64,000 nucleotides of DNA from Actinoplanes utahensis (GTDB taxonomy: Bacteria > Actinomycetota > Actinomycetes > Mycobacteriales > Micromonosporaceae): NCBI RefSeq assembly GCF_016862455.1, contig NZ_BOMZ01000015.1, forward strand, positions 240,036 to 304,035, given 5' to 3'. Position 1 is the stretch's first letter. The number at the start of each line of letters is the position of its first letter. The position numbers and the translations under genes were made by a program. Positions 36,453 through 46,469 of this stretch are shown here, piece after piece. The notes beneath the pieces were generated by a model, which made no database searches, was not told the DNA's origin, and saw nothing but the letters and a program-made list of their open reading frames with translations.

Positions 36453-38242
36453 CGCGGGGTGTCCTTCCATTTCTGCAGCCGCCACAGGGCGACCGGGGCG
36501 AGACAGATGGCGAGGTTCAGGGCGGGCCAGGCGTACATCGCCGGGTCGACGTGGTCGACGAACGGCGAGACGGTCAGGAGGACGGCGTACAGGGCCGCCC
36601 AGCGCAGTCCGGGCGCGAACGTGGCGAGCCGGTCCGGGCTCGTCGAGTCGCCTTTCGGGGTCACCACGAAACCGGTGGTCCGGCGCAGCGCCGCGGCGAT
36701 CAGCGAGGAGACGTAGACCGGGGTGCAGAGCGTCGAGGCGAGCATCCCGGCCAGCCCGGACGACCCGGACTTCTCGTGCGGGCTGACGTTGTGCCGCCGG
36801 TTGAACAGGTACAGGCCGACCTGGAACAGCGCGGCGTCCACATAGAGCATCAGCCAGACCTCACCCGGCACCTGGACGCCCTTCGCGCCGAGCAGCAGGA
36901 AGCAGGCGGCGTTCACCGCGCCGAGCAGCCATGCCAGCGCGGTCAGCGGGTAGTACGACATCAGCAGCGCGTAGTGCAGCGACCGGGCCGGGCCGAGCCG
37001 CCACAGCATCCCGGCGAAGTTGCGGACCACCACCTCGTCGGTGCCGCGGGACCAGCGGTGCTGCTGGGTGAAGAAGTCGGTCCAGGACGACGGTCCCTCA
37101 CCGACGGCGAGGACGTCCGGGGTGTAGACAGAGGCCCACCGCCGGCCGGTCGCCGGATTACGGGTGGCGTGCACCGCGAGGCTGGTCGCCATGTCCTCGG
37201 TGATCGAGTCCTGGAGGCCGCCGATCTGGTCCAGCGCGGAGATGCGTACCGCGTTGTTGGTGCCGACCAGCATGGCGATGCCGCGCCGGTTGCCGGCTCG
37301 CTGGAGCAGCGAGTGGAAGAGGTACTGCTGCGACTCGGCCCAGCGGGTCACCCGGTTGTCGTAGTTGCCGTAGATCTGCGGCCCGACCACGAACGCCACG
37401 TCCGGGTCACGGAAGTAGCCGAGCAGCCGCTCGCAGAGATTCGGCTGCGGGACGTGGTCCGGGTCGACGGAGACGAACACGTCGTACTCGCCGCCGTGCG
37501 CGGTGAGCCAGGAGTTGTAGTTGCCGTGCTTGGTCTTCGCCTTGTAACGGCCGGCGGCGGTGTTGAACTCGGTGATCCCGCGGCGGGTGAAGTGCCGGAC
37601 GCCGAGCCGCCGGCACATCAGCTTCACCACCGGGTCGTCGCCCTCGTCGAGCAGCCACACGTCGTACCGGCCGTCGTACCGGACCTGGCGGGCGGCCCGC
37701 AGCGTCCGCTCGACCATCTCCACCGGCTCCTTGCCCGGCACGATCGTGGTGAGGAACGCGACCCGCAGCCCGGTGTCCGGCACGACCGGCTGCGGATCCC
37801 GTGCCCAGAGCGTTGCCAGACACAGGGTCACGACGTTGACCAGCCGGAACAGTTCGATCGCCGCGGTCGCCGCGATCATGAAGGCGGTGGCCAGATAGAG
37901 CATCGTCTGCAGGCGCTGGTCCGGCATCTCGATCGAGGTGACCAGCCAGCCGAAGAATGTGCTCTCGAACGCGAAGGCGAACAGCGTGATCAGCAGGGTC
38001 CGGATCGGACGGCGACGGGCCAGGCGCCGCATCCGCACCCGGTAGCCGTCGCCGTCCTCGGGCGCCGGCTCGGCCGGGCCGGCCAGCACGCTGTACGCGC
38101 TGTAGGCGGACTGCCGTGGCAGCAGATGCGTGCTGCCCATCTCGTCGGCCGGCATCGGCACGCTGCCGACCGGTGGGCGCTGCGGTGGGACCCTGGGGGC
38201 ATGCTGGGTGGCCCCGGGGTCCGGGGTGTGCAGGATGCTCAT
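36449..38242 (-). CDS. cslA: Cellulose-synthase-like glycosyltransferase CslA
   Basis: A 597-residue family 2 processive glycosyltransferase with about seven membrane segments: two near 90-145 and the rest after ~430. Catalytic signatures are LLDEGDD, SVDPDHVPQPN (DxD, ~270), ITEDMATS (TED) and QQHRWSRGTDE (QxxRW), the standard processive beta-glycan synthase set. It makes a beta-(1,4)-type glucan from UDP-glucose and exports it through its own channel. A long hydrophilic N-terminus (~1-75) may be regulatory. First gene of the cslA-glxA-GH6 run; no PilZ domain is fused to it. Confidence 0.93.
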   Translation of the reverse strand: MSILHTPDPGATQHAPRVPPQRPPVGSVPMPADEMGSTHLLPRQSAYSAYSVLAGPAEPAPEDGDGYRVRMRRLARRRPIRTLLITLFAFAFESTFFGWLVTSIEMPDQRLQTMLYLATAFMIAATAAIELFRLVNVVTLCLATLWARDPQPVVPDTGLRVAFLTTIVPGKEPVEMVERTLRAARQVRYDGRYDVWLLDEGDDPVVKLMCRRLGVRHFTRRGITEFNTAAGRYKAKTKHGNYNSWLTAHGGEYDVFVSVDPDHVPQPNLCERLLGYFRDPDVAFVVGPQIYGNYDNRVTRWAESQQYLFHSLLQRAGNRRGIAMLVGTNNAVRISALDQIGGLQDSITEDMATSLAVHATRNPATGRRWASVYTPDVLAVGEGPSSWTDFFTQQHRWSRGTDEVVVRNFAGMLWRLGPARSLHYALLMSYYPLTALAWLLGAVNAACFLLLGAKGVQVPGEVWLMLYVDAALFQVGLYLFNRRHNVSPHEKSGSSGLAGMLASTLCTPVYVSSLIAAALRRTTGFVVTPKGDSTSPDRLATFAPGLRWAALYAVLLTVSPFVDHVDPAMYAWPALNLAICLAPVALWRLQKWKDTPR

Positions 38243-38285
38243 CGCTCAGACGCTCGAACCAGCTGAGCGGAAAAGTATGATACGC

Positions 38286-38316
38286 ACGTTGCCTCCCCAT
38301 GTGTTGCGTGCAACGT
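38286..38316. promoter_or_regulatory. Inverted repeat upstream of cslA, operator candidate
   Basis: ACGTTGC at 38286-38292 and GCAACGT at 38310-38316 form a 7-bp inverted repeat with a 17-nt gap, 44 bp upstream of the cslA ATG. A TATCAT-like minus-strand -10 element lies between it and cslA (about 38277-38282). The regulator is unknown. Confidence 0.35.
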
Positions 38317-38476
38317 TCGGGCACTCTTCCATGGCTGCTCGGCCCACATGTCGGACATGCTGTGCGATAAGGCGCGCGGTGCGGGTTCTGTCGGTGTGTC
38401 GGACTAAGCTGAGGGGCACACCCCCGTCCTCACATGGATCGGGGCTGTTCGTCGTGCCCTCAGGGGGTCTTCTCGC

Positions 38477-41400
38477 ATGCAACTCTCCGGCCTGATTCCT
38501 GCCGCCCTGCGCGATCGCGGGCTCGCACGCGCGCGCGACCTCGCGGCGAAAGGCTTCGTCGATTCCGACTCGCTCGACCTGACCGCACCGGTCTCGCTGC
38601 GGCCGTTCGTGGTCGCCACCGTCGCCGGCCCGGCCGACGTCGGCGGCGCCGGCCGGCCCGTCCTCGCGGTCACCGCCACCTCCCGCGAGGCCGACGACCT
38701 GGCCGATGCGCTGGGCTGCCTGATCGACCCCGACCTGGTCGCCGTCTACCCGTCGTGGGAGACGCTGCCGCACGAGCGACTGTCCCCGCGCTCGGACACC
38801 GTCGGCCGCCGCCTGGCCGTGCTGCGCCGCCTCGCCCACCCCGGTGGGCGCCCGCTCAAGGTCATCGTCGCGCCGGTTCGGTCGGTGCTCCAGCCGCAGC
38901 TCAAGGGCCTCGGCGACCTGGAGCCGGTCGAGCTGGTCACCGGGCGCGACGCGGAGCTGGAGGGGGTCGCGCGCCGGCTCTCCGACATGGCGTACGCGCG
39001 GGTCGATCTCGTCACCAAACGCGGCGAGTTCGCCGTCCGAGGCGGCATCCTGGACGTCTTCCCGCCCACCGACGAGCACCCCTCGCGTGTCGAGTTCTGG
39101 GGCGACACGGTCGAGGAGATCCGCACCTTCGCGGTCGCCGACCAGCGCACCATCGACAAGGTCGAGCGTCTCTGGGCGCCGCCGTGCCGTGAGCTGCTGC
39201 TGACCGCCGACGTCCGGGCGCGCGCCGCGGAGCTGGCGGGCCGGCACCCCGAGCTGGCCGAGATCCTCGACAAGCTGGCCGAGGGCATCCCGGTCGAGGG
39301 CATGGAGTCGCTGGCCCCGGCCCTGCTCAGCGGCACCGACAGCATGGAGCTGCTGATCGACTGCATGCCGGCCGGCACCCACGTGCTGCTCTGCGACCCG
39401 GAGCGGATCCGCACCCGTGCCCACGACCTGACCCGGACCTCCGACGAGTTCCTGGAGGCCTCCTGGGCGGCGGCCGCGGTCGGCGGTCAGGCACCGATCG
39501 ACGTGGGCGCCGTCGCTTTCAAGACCCTCGCCGATGTGCGAGCGCACGCGGCCGTTCGCCAGCAACCCTGGTGGACCCTCTCGCCGTTCGGCCTGGTCTC
39601 CGCCGAGCCGGCCGCGGAGGCCCTGCCCTGGGAGGACAGCGCCGCCGTCGAGGTCGCGCCGGATCTCGGCGACGCCGTCGCGCTGGCCGCCCAGCCGGTC
39701 CCGCTCTACCACGGCGACACCGGCCGGCTCGCCGCCGACCTGGCCGGCTGGGCCGGGCAGGGCTGGGCGATCGCGCTGGTCTTCGAGGGCAAGGGCACCG
39801 CCCAGCGGGCCGCCGAGGTGCTCCGGGACGCGGGCCTGGGCGTCACCCCGGTCGACTCGATCGCCGCGCCGATCACCGACGGGCAGCTGCTGATCACCTG
39901 CGGCGGGCTGAACCACGGTTTCGTCGACGAGGCGTCCCGGCTCGCCGTGATCACCGGCAACGACATCTCCGGCGGCCGCGGCGCGTCCACGAAGGACATG
40001 CGCAAGATGCCGGCCCGGCGGCGCAACACCATCGACCCGCTCGAGCTGAAGACCGGCGACTTCGTCGTGCACGAGCAGCACGGCATCGGCCGCTACATCG
40101 AGCTGGTGCAGCGCAAGGTCAACGGCGCCGACCGCGAATACCTCGTGCTCGAGTACGCCGCCTCCAAGCGCGGTCAGCCCGGCGACCGGCTCTACGTGCC
40201 CACCGACCAGCTCGACCAGCTCTCCCGTTACGTCGGCGGGGAGTCACCCACGCTGCACAAGATGGGCGGCGCCGACTGGCAGAAGAGCAAGGCCCGCGCC
40301 AAGAAGGCGGTCAAGGAGATCGCCGCCCAGCTGATCCAGCTCTACGCCGCCCGACAGGCCTCCCAGGGCCACGCGTTCGGCCCGGACACCCCGTGGCAGC
40401 GGGAGCTGGAGGACGCCTTCCCCTACACCGAGACGCCCGACCAGATGGCCGCGATCGTCGAGGTCAAGCAGGACATGGAGCTGCAGGTCCCGATGGACCG
40501 GCTGATCTGCGGCGACGTCGGTTACGGCAAGACCGAGATCGCGGTGCGGGCGGCGTTCAAGGCCGTGCAGGACGGCAAGCAGGTGGCCGTGCTGGTGCCC
40601 ACCACGCTGCTCGCCCAGCAGCACTTCAACACGTTCACCGAGCGGATGAGCCAGTTCCCGGTGCAGATCCGGCAGCTGTCGAGGTTCCAGACGCCGAAGG
40701 AGACCACCCTCACCCTGGAGGGCGCGGCGAACGGCACGGTCGACATCGTCATCGGCACCCACCGGCTGCTCGCCAAGTCGACCCGGTTCAAGAACCTCGG
40801 CCTGATCATCGTGGACGAGGAGCAGCGGTTCGGGGTCGAGCACAAGGAGCAGCTCAAGGCCCTGCGCGCCTCGGTCGACGTGCTGACCATGTCGGCCACC
40901 CCGATCCCGCGGACCCTGGAGATGGCGATCACCGGCATCCGGGAGATGTCCACCATCGCCACCCCGCCGGAGGAGCGGCACCCGGTCCTCACCTACGTCG
41001 GCGCCTACGACGAGAAGCAGGTCGCCGCCGCCATCCACCGCGAGCTGCTGCGCGACGGCCAGGTGTTCTACCTGCACAACCGGGTCGAGTCGATCGACCG
41101 GGCCGCCCGTAAGCTGCGCGAGCTGGTGCCGGAGGCGCGGGTCGCGGTGGCGCACGGCCAGATGAGCGAGGAGCAGCTCGAGAAGGTGATGGTCGGCTTC
41201 TGGGAGAAGGAGTTCGACGTCCTGGTCTGCACCACCATCGTCGAGTCCGGCATCGACATCCCGAACGCGAACACCCTCATCCTGGAACGCGCCGACCTGC
41301 TCGGCCTCGCCCAGCTGCACCAGATCCGCGGCCGCGTCGGCCGGGGCCGCGAGCGGGCGTACGCGTACTTCCTCTACCCCCGGGAGAAGCCGCTCACCGA

Positions 41401-42088
41401 GCACGCCCACGAGCGGCTGGCCACCATCGCCCAGCACACCGAGCTCGGCGCCGGGATGTACGTGGCGATGAAGGACCTGGAGATCCGCGGCGCCGGCAAC
41501 CTGCTCGGCGGGGAGCAGTCCGGCCACATCGAGGGCGTCGGCTTCGACCTGTACGTGCGGATGGTCGGCGAGGCGGTCGCCCAGTTCAAGGGCGAGCGTC
41601 CCGAGGAGGAGCCCGAGGTCAAGATCGACCTGCCGATCGACGCGCACCTGCCCACCGAGTACATCTCGGTCGAGCGCCTGCGCCTGGAGATGTACCGCAA
41701 ACTCGCCGAGGCCCGCGACGGCGCCCGCCTCGACGAGGTCGTCGCCGAGATGAACGACAGGTACGGCGAGCCCCCGGCCCCGGTGGTCAACCTGATCGCG
41801 GTCGCCCGGTTCCGTCAGCTGGCCCGCGCCTACGGCCTCACCGACGTGTCCCTGCAGGGCAGGCACATCCGGTTCTCCCCGCTGCCGCTGCCCGACTCCA
41901 AGCAGATGCGCCTCAAGCGCTACCACCCCGACTCGGTCTACAAGACCGGCGCCGATCAGGTCAGCGTCCCGTGGCCGACCACCCGCCGGATCGGCGGCGA
42001 GCCGGTCCGCGACCAGGCCCTGCTTCAGTGGTGTGCCCAGCTGCTCAAGGATGTGCTCGGCGAGGTGCCCGCCCCGGTCCGGGCCTGA
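38477..42088 (+). CDS. mfd: Transcription-repair coupling factor
   Basis: A 1203-residue Mfd that releases RNA polymerase stalled at lesions and recruits UvrA. In order: UvrB-like N-terminal domains ([14 protein letters not shown] ~95), RNA-polymerase-interacting CarD-like domain ([20 protein letters not shown] ~520), the translocase with Walker [12 protein letters not shown] (~680), [24 protein letters not shown], then TRG motif and helicase C-lobe ([24 protein letters not shown]), and the C-terminal D7 domain. Full length and intact. It is divergent from cslA across 234 bp and followed by a SurA-like gene and mazG, a common actinobacterial order. Confidence 0.98.
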   Translation: MQLSGLIPAALRDRGLARARDLAAKGFVDSDSLDLTAPVSLRPFVVATVAGPADVGGAGRPVLAVTATSREADDLADALGCLIDPDLVAVYPSWETLPHERLSPRSDTVGRRLAVLRRLAHPGGRPLKVIVAPVRSVLQPQLKGLGDLEPVELVTGRDAELEGVARRLSDMAYARVDLVTKRGEFAVRGGILDVFPPTDEHPSRVEFWGDTVEEIRTFAVADQRTIDKVERLWAPPCRELLLTADVRARAAELAGRHPELAEILDKLAEGIPVEGMESLAPALLSGTDSMELLIDCMPAGTHVLLCDPERIRTRAHDLTRTSDEFLEASWAAAAVGGQAPIDVGAVAFKTLADVRAHAAVRQQPWWTLSPFGLVSAEPAAEALPWEDSAAVEVAPDLGDAVALAAQPVPLYHGDTGRLAADLAGWAGQGWAIALVFEGKGTAQRAAEVLRDAGLGVTPVDSIAAPITDGQLLITCGGLNHGFVDEASRLAVITGNDISGGRGASTKDMRKMPARRRNTIDPLELKTGDFVVHEQHGIGRYIELVQRKVNGADREYLVLEYAASKRGQPGDRLYVPTDQLDQLSRYVGGESPTLHKMGGADWQKSKARAKKAVKEIAAQLIQLYAARQASQGHAFGPDTPWQRELEDAFPYTETPDQMAAIVEVKQDMELQVPMDRLICGDVGYGKTEIAVRAAFKAVQDGKQVAVLVPTTLLAQQHFNTFTERMSQFPVQIRQLSRFQTPKETTLTLEGAANGTVDIVIGTHRLLAKSTRFKNLGLIIVDEEQRFGVEHKEQLKALRASVDVLTMSATPIPRTLEMAITGIREMSTIATPPEERHPVLTYVGAYDEKQVAAAIHRELLRDGQVFYLHNRVESIDRAARKLRELVPEARVAVAHGQMSEEQLEKVMVGFWEKEFDVLVCTTIVESGIDIPNANTLILERADLLGLAQLHQIRGRVGRGRERAYAYFLYPREKPLTEHAHERLATIAQHTELGAGMYVAMKDLEIRGAGNLLGGEQSGHIEGVGFDLYVRMVGEAVAQFKGERPEEEPEVKIDLPIDAHLPTEYISVERLRLEMYRKLAEARDGARLDEVVAEMNDRYGEPPAPVVNLIAVARFRQLARAYGLTDVSLQGRHIRFSPLPLPDSKQMRLKRYHPDSVYKTGADQVSVPWPTTRRIGGEPVRDQALLQWCAQLLKDVLGEVPAPVRA

Positions 42089-42184
42089 TCACTTCGCCGG
42101 TGGCGGTGCGGTGGTGCGGCCGGCGGTAAGGGTGATGCAGGGCGGGGCGACGTAGATCACAATGCGCGTGAGAGAGTGTTGACC

Positions 42185-43003
42185 ATGCAGCGTGCTCGCC
42201 GACTCGCCACCGCCGTTGTCGCCGCGTCTCTCGCCGTGGGCGGGCTCTCCGCCTGCCGGTCGGAGCCGACCGTCGCCGCCTACCTGGGTGACTCCGAGAC
42301 CGTCTCCGAGCGGGAGGTCCAGGAGATCTGGGACGACGCCCACGACATCCTGACCACGCAGGCCCGCGATCAGGCGGCCGCCGCCGAGAAGGCGCAGCGT
42401 GCGGAGGAGGAGAAGCGCACCGGCAGCGGTGAGAAGGTGCGGCCCGCGCCGACCATCACGGCCAAGCCGGTGCAGATGCCGTTCAGCCGCGCGGACATCG
42501 TGCACGCCCTCGTCGCCCGGGACCTGTACGACCGGGTCGCCGCCGAGCGGCAGGTCCGGCTGCCCGACACGGTGCCGTACGATGCGGTCGCCGCGGACCG
42601 GAAACTGCCCGCCGGCACCGATTACGTGCGGGTGCTCACCGAGGGCCTGCTGCTGCGCGAGCTGCTGGTGGAGTCGTACATGACGTCCGCGACCACGCCG
42701 GAGGAGGGCGACATGCGCGAGGTGTTCGACGCCTTCGTCTCGGTCGGCGGTGTCCAGCCCGGGCAGGACTTCAGCGCCTGGAAGGCCGAGCAGTCGGAGC
42801 AGAACCTGAAGGTGGTCGCCGCCGTCGGGCAGGTCCGGGACCGGATCCAGGCGGCCGCCACCGATCTCGGCGTCAAGGTCAACCCGCGCTACCACCCCTT
42901 CGAGGTCAGCGTGCTCTGGCTCCAGGACGAGACGACGAAGCTGGACCTGATCAAGACCAGCCTCGGCGACGACCAGTCCGTTCCGGTGGCCGACGTCTCT
43001 TGA
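42185..43003 (+). CDS. SurA N-terminal-like lipoprotein
   Basis: A 272-residue lipoprotein. The signal peptide ends in lipobox VGGLSAC. A helical region with charged repeats (~40-85, AAAEKAQRAEEEK) and a helical chaperone-like body follow, with no PPIase domain visible. In actinomycetes such SurA-N-like lipoproteins often lie between mfd and mazG. It is probably a periplasmic-side folding helper, but the function is not established. I use the ATG at 42185, with GAGAG about 9 nt upstream; a GTG at 42176 is possible. Its stop overlaps the mazG TTG. Confidence 0.82.
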   Translation: MQRARRLATAVVAASLAVGGLSACRSEPTVAAYLGDSETVSEREVQEIWDDAHDILTTQARDQAAAAEKAQRAEEEKRTGSGEKVRPAPTITAKPVQMPFSRADIVHALVARDLYDRVAAERQVRLPDTVPYDAVAADRKLPAGTDYVRVLTEGLLLRELLVESYMTSATTPEEGDMREVFDAFVSVGGVQPGQDFSAWKAEQSEQNLKVVAAVGQVRDRIQAAATDLGVKVNPRYHPFEVSVLWLQDETTKLDLIKTSLGDDQSVPVADVS

Positions 43004-43959
43004 GCACCCGGATCGTCCTTCTCGTCACCTCGCCGCGACTGCCGGCCGGGCTGCTCACCGCCGAGGCGTGGGACGCGGTCCGGGCGTACCCGGTCTTCGC
43101 CGCCGCGGACAGCGCCCAGGCCGTGGCGCTGCGGGTCACCGGTGTCCCGGTCACCGTCCTGGACACCGACGCCCAGGGGTTCCTCGACGCGATCGCCGGG
43201 CAGCCGGCCGCGGTCTGGCTGGCCGGTCCGGACGGCGATCAGGCCTTCGCCCGGCAGTTGGGGCTGCGGCTGACCCGCGAGCCCGGCCTGGCCGAGCTGG
43301 AGCTGATGTACGGCTCGTGGGACCCGCCCGGCGCCCGGCTGCTCGACGTGGTCACGGTGATGGACCGGCTGCAGTCACCCGGCGGCGACCCGTGGAAACG
43401 GGCGCAGACCCATCAGACGCTCGCCCCGTACCTGCTGGAGGAGAGCTACGAGGCGTACGACGCGATCGTCGGCGAGGATCTCGGCGCGCTCCGCGAGGAG
43501 CTCGGGGACGTGCTGCTGCAGGTGGTGCTGCACGCCCGGCTCGCCGAGGAACGCGACGAGAGCGACCGCTGGGACATCGACGACGTGGCGGGCGCGCTGG
43601 TGGAGAAGCTGATCCGCCGCAATCCGCACGTGTTCGCCGGTGAGCGGGTCGCGGACATCGAGGAGATCACCGCCAACTGGGAGCGGATCAAGCGCGAGGA
43701 GAAGGCCCGGGACTCGGTGCTGGACGGGATCGCGCTGAGCCAGCCGGCCCTCGCCCTGACGGCGAAGATCCTGCAGCGGGCGGAGCGGGGCGGGGTGGAC
43801 GTGCCCCTGCCGGACCGCGACGACCTCGGCGGCCTGCTGCTGAAGGTGGTGGCCGAAGCCCGGGCCGCGGGCCTCGACGCGGAGGCCGAACTGCGTGCGG
43901 CCGCCCTGGAATTCGCGGCGGCGGTGCGTGCGGCGGAAAATGTCGGTGGCGCCGAGTAG
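43000..43959 (+). CDS. mazG: Nucleoside triphosphate pyrophosphohydrolase
   Basis: A 319-residue MazG. The N-terminal ~110 residues resemble the tetrapyrrole-methylase-like domain remnant seen in actinobacterial MazG. The catalytic MazG domain follows, with the EESYEAYDAI (EExxE) and REELGDVLLQVVLHA metal-binding motifs near residues 150-180 and a segment NPHVFAGE. It hydrolyses damaged or non-canonical NTPs to NMP and PPi. Start is TTG at 43000, overlapping the upstream stop (TTGA). Confidence 0.94.
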   Translation: MSTRIVLLVTSPRLPAGLLTAEAWDAVRAYPVFAAADSAQAVALRVTGVPVTVLDTDAQGFLDAIAGQPAAVWLAGPDGDQAFARQLGLRLTREPGLAELELMYGSWDPPGARLLDVVTVMDRLQSPGGDPWKRAQTHQTLAPYLLEESYEAYDAIVGEDLGALREELGDVLLQVVLHARLAEERDESDRWDIDDVAGALVEKLIRRNPHVFAGERVADIEEITANWERIKREEKARDSVLDGIALSQPALALTAKILQRAERGGVDVPLPDRDDLGGLLLKVVAEARAAGLDAEAELRAAALEFAAAVRAAENVGGAE

Positions 43960-43968
43960 TTTCGGGGC

Positions 43969-45585
43969 ATGCCGGAGTTCGTAACGCTCGCCGAGCGCAT
44001 CGTCGACGCCCTGCTGGAGAGCGACCCCGCCGCGGCGTCCTTTGCGGGCGATCACCGTTTCGACGACCGTCTGCCCGACCACTCCGCCGCCGCGGTCGCC
44101 GCCCGGGCCGCCATGCTGCGCGACGCCGGTGACGCGCTCAGCGGTGTCGACGCCGACGGTCTCGGCGCGGAGGACCAGGTCGACCACGCGATCCTGACGG
44201 CACGGGTGGAGCGGTCCCTCTTCGAGCTGACCGAGATCCGCGAGCACGAGTGGAACCCGCTGGACCACAACCCCGGCCCGCTGCTGCACGCCCTGATCGC
44301 CCGGCCGTTCGCCCCGCTCGGTGAGCGGCTGACCAGCCTGGCCGGCCGGCTCGCCGCCCTTCCGGACGCCCTGGCCACGGCCCGTGCGGTGCTGCGCGAC
44401 GTGCCCCGCATCCACGCCGAGACCGCGGTCGGCCAGTTCGCCGGCACGGCCGGGCTGATCCGTGCCGAGGTGCCCGCCCTGCTGGCCCGCGAGCCGGGGC
44501 TGCGCGGCACGGTGGAGCCGGCCGCCGACGCCGCCCTGGCCGCGCTCGGCGAGTTCGACGGCTGGCTGCGTGCCCGGCTCGACAGCGGCGAGCCCGGCCG
44601 TGACCCGCGGCTCGGCCGCCGATTGTGGGAGGCCCGGCTCTGGCACACCCTGGACACCGAGTTGTCCGCGGCCGAGGTGCTGTCCCGCGCCCGGGACAAC
44701 CTGGACCGGGTCGGCGCGGCTCTGCGGTCGGCCGCGGCCGAGCTGACCGGCGGCCCGGCCACCGACGAGACGGTGCGCCGCGCCCTGGACGCGATCGCCG
44801 AGCGCCGCCCGGGCAACGACACCATCGTCGGCCTGGCGAAGTCGACGATGGACGAGGCGACCGCTTTCGTTCGGGAGCACGACGTGGTCTCGCTGGTGGA
44901 CGATCCGTGCGTGATCGAGGAGATGCCGGAGTTCGCGCGTGGCGTCGCGGTGGCCTATTGCGACGCCCCCGGCCCGCTCGAGACCGCCGACGTGCCCACC
45001 TTCTACTGCATCGCGCCGGCCCCGGCGGACTGGCCGGCCGAGCGGATCACCAGCTTCTACCGGGAGTACAACGACGAGATGCTGCGCAACCTCACCGTCC
45101 ACGAGGCGATGCCCGGCCACTTCCTGCAGATCGCGCACGCCCGACGGTTCCGGGCCGCCACCCGGGTGCGGTCGCTGGGCTGGTCGGGGCCGTTCGTCGA
45201 GGGCTGGGCGGTCTATGCCGAGGAGCTGATGGCCGATCTCGGTTTCGGCGGGCTGCCGGTCCGCCTGCAACAGCTCAAGATGCAGCTGCGGATGACCCTC
45301 AACGCGATCATCGACCAGCTGACCCACTGCGAGGACCTGCCCGAGGCCGAGGCGATGGCGCTGATGACCGAGCGCGGTTTCCAGGAGGAGGGCGAGGCGG
45401 CCGGCAAGTGGCGGCGGGCGCTGCTCACCTCGACCCAGCTCTCCACCTACTTCGTGGGATATTCGGAGGTGGCGGCGATCGCGGCGGCCCGCCCGTTCGG
45501 CGCGACCCCGAAAGCCTGGCACGACGCGATGCTGGCGCACGGCTCCCCACCGCCGCGCCACCTGCGCACCCTGCTGGGCGTCTGA
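43969..45585 (+). CDS. DUF885 family metallopeptidase-like protein
   Basis: A 538-residue cytoplasmic protein; no signal peptide. The DUF885 signature HEAMPGH (metal-binding HExxxxH, ~residue 378) is followed by GWAVYAEELM (~410) carrying the third likely ligand Glu. Members are thought to be zinc carboxypeptidase-like enzymes; the substrate is unknown. It starts 9 nt after mazG and may be co-transcribed. The ATG start gives the usual length. Confidence 0.9.
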   Translation: MPEFVTLAERIVDALLESDPAAASFAGDHRFDDRLPDHSAAAVAARAAMLRDAGDALSGVDADGLGAEDQVDHAILTARVERSLFELTEIREHEWNPLDHNPGPLLHALIARPFAPLGERLTSLAGRLAALPDALATARAVLRDVPRIHAETAVGQFAGTAGLIRAEVPALLAREPGLRGTVEPAADAALAALGEFDGWLRARLDSGEPGRDPRLGRRLWEARLWHTLDTELSAAEVLSRARDNLDRVGAALRSAAAELTGGPATDETVRRALDAIAERRPGNDTIVGLAKSTMDEATAFVREHDVVSLVDDPCVIEEMPEFARGVAVAYCDAPGPLETADVPTFYCIAPAPADWPAERITSFYREYNDEMLRNLTVHEAMPGHFLQIAHARRFRAATRVRSLGWSGPFVEGWAVYAEELMADLGFGGLPVRLQQLKMQLRMTLNAIIDQLTHCEDLPEAEAMALMTERGFQEEGEAAGKWRRALLTSTQLSTYFVGYSEVAAIAAARPFGATPKAWHDAMLAHGSPPPRHLRTLLGV

Positions 45586-45588
45586 CTT

Positions 45589-45637
45589 CCGGCGTGTGGG
45601 GTTCGGGCCTGCCTGGCGGCCGGACTCGACACGCCGG
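45589..45637. terminator. Hairpin between convergent genes
   Basis: Bases 45589-45597 pair with 45629-45637 (9 bp). The loop is long and contains further GC pairing. It sits between the DUF885 stop (45585) and the lipoprotein stop (45646). Confidence 0.5.
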
Positions 45638-45645
45638 TGGCGGGG

Positions 45646-46317
45646 TCAGTCGCGGCGGTCGACGAGGCGGGCGCCCGGCGGGACGGTGAAGTCGGCCTCG
45701 TCGGCGCCCGCGCGGTAATCGGTGAGCACCATCTCCACCGGGATGCCGCCGACCGTTCCGGTGAAGGCGGCCACCATCCCGTCCACGGTCACGCAGACGT
45801 CGAAGTCGGCGGAACCGGCCACGGCCAGGCAGGAGGCGTGCCGGCCGGCGATGGTCGTCTCGCGGGGCTCGGCGGTCACGGTGGGGTCGATCGCGGCCGT
45901 TTCCAGCAGGTCGAGGACCGTGCCGGGGGTGACCAGGCCGGTGCCGGCCGGCACCCCGTCGGTGTCGTCGCCGGCCGGGTCGGTGGCGGTGCAGACGGTC
46001 TCGCCGGAGGTGGTGGCGCACCGGGTCAGGGCGGTGGCCGTGCGGATCGTCCGGCCGGACGGGAAGACGTAGGAGCCGCGGGCCGGCTCACCGGACCACG
46101 CCACCCGGGCGGTGCCGCCGCCGGCCAGCCGGTAACCGGCGGTCCAGGTGGTGGCGCGGGCGGTGGCCACCCGGTCGGCCGCCTCGGAGATCAGGTCCTC
46201 GCGGGCCGGCCCGGCGGCGCTGGCCTGACCGCCGCCGGCGCACCCGGCCGGGCCGAGCAGGACGAGGGCGAGCAGGGCGGGCCGGAGCGGGCCGCGGGCG
46301 GGCGGGGTGGCGGGCAC
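45646..46317 (-). CDS. Small secreted lipoprotein, function unknown
   Basis: About 223 residues: signal peptide (RPALLALVLLGPAGC) with lipobox LLGPAGC, then a beta-rich domain with four cysteines (CATTSGETVC, CLAVAGSADFDVC) that could form two disulfides. It resembles LppX/LprAFG-like or DUF lipoproteins in layout, but no family is certain. I use GTG at 46315-46317 as the start, just upstream of the signal peptide; extension of the open frame beyond it runs into the terminator hairpin. It is separated from the PilZ gene by a strong stem-loop. Confidence 0.75.
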   Translation of the reverse strand: MPATPPARGPLRPALLALVLLGPAGCAGGGQASAAGPAREDLISEAADRVATARATTWTAGYRLAGGGTARVAWSGEPARGSYVFPSGRTIRTATALTRCATTSGETVCTATDPAGDDTDGVPAGTGLVTPGTVLDLLETAAIDPTVTAEPRETTIAGRHASCLAVAGSADFDVCVTVDGMVAAFTGTVGGIPVEMVLTDYRAGADEADFTVPPGARLVDRRD

Positions 46318-46376
46318 GAGACCACCCTTGCGTACCCGCGCACCCCACGCAAACGAGTATCCGGCGACCGTCGTCG

Positions 46377-46429
46377 ATGAATGGAGGGCTTCCGTCCCGC
46401 AATTCACGGGACGGAAGCCCTCCATTCAT
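46377..46429. terminator. Perfect 23-bp stem-loop terminator after the PilZ gene
   Basis: Bases 46377-46399 pair perfectly with 46407-46429 (23 bp, 7-nt loop). It lies 40 bp past the PilZ stop (minus strand) and 60 bp before the start of the next minus-strand gene. It is the longest perfect stem in the window. Confidence 0.8.
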
Positions 46430-46469
46430 TCGGTTTCCACGCGGCGAATGAGAATGCGAAATCCGGGAT

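Noticed and set aside
43375..45561. Minus-strand frame of 728 codons across mazG and DUF885
   Set aside because: Shadow of two genes with intact catalytic motifs on the plus strand.
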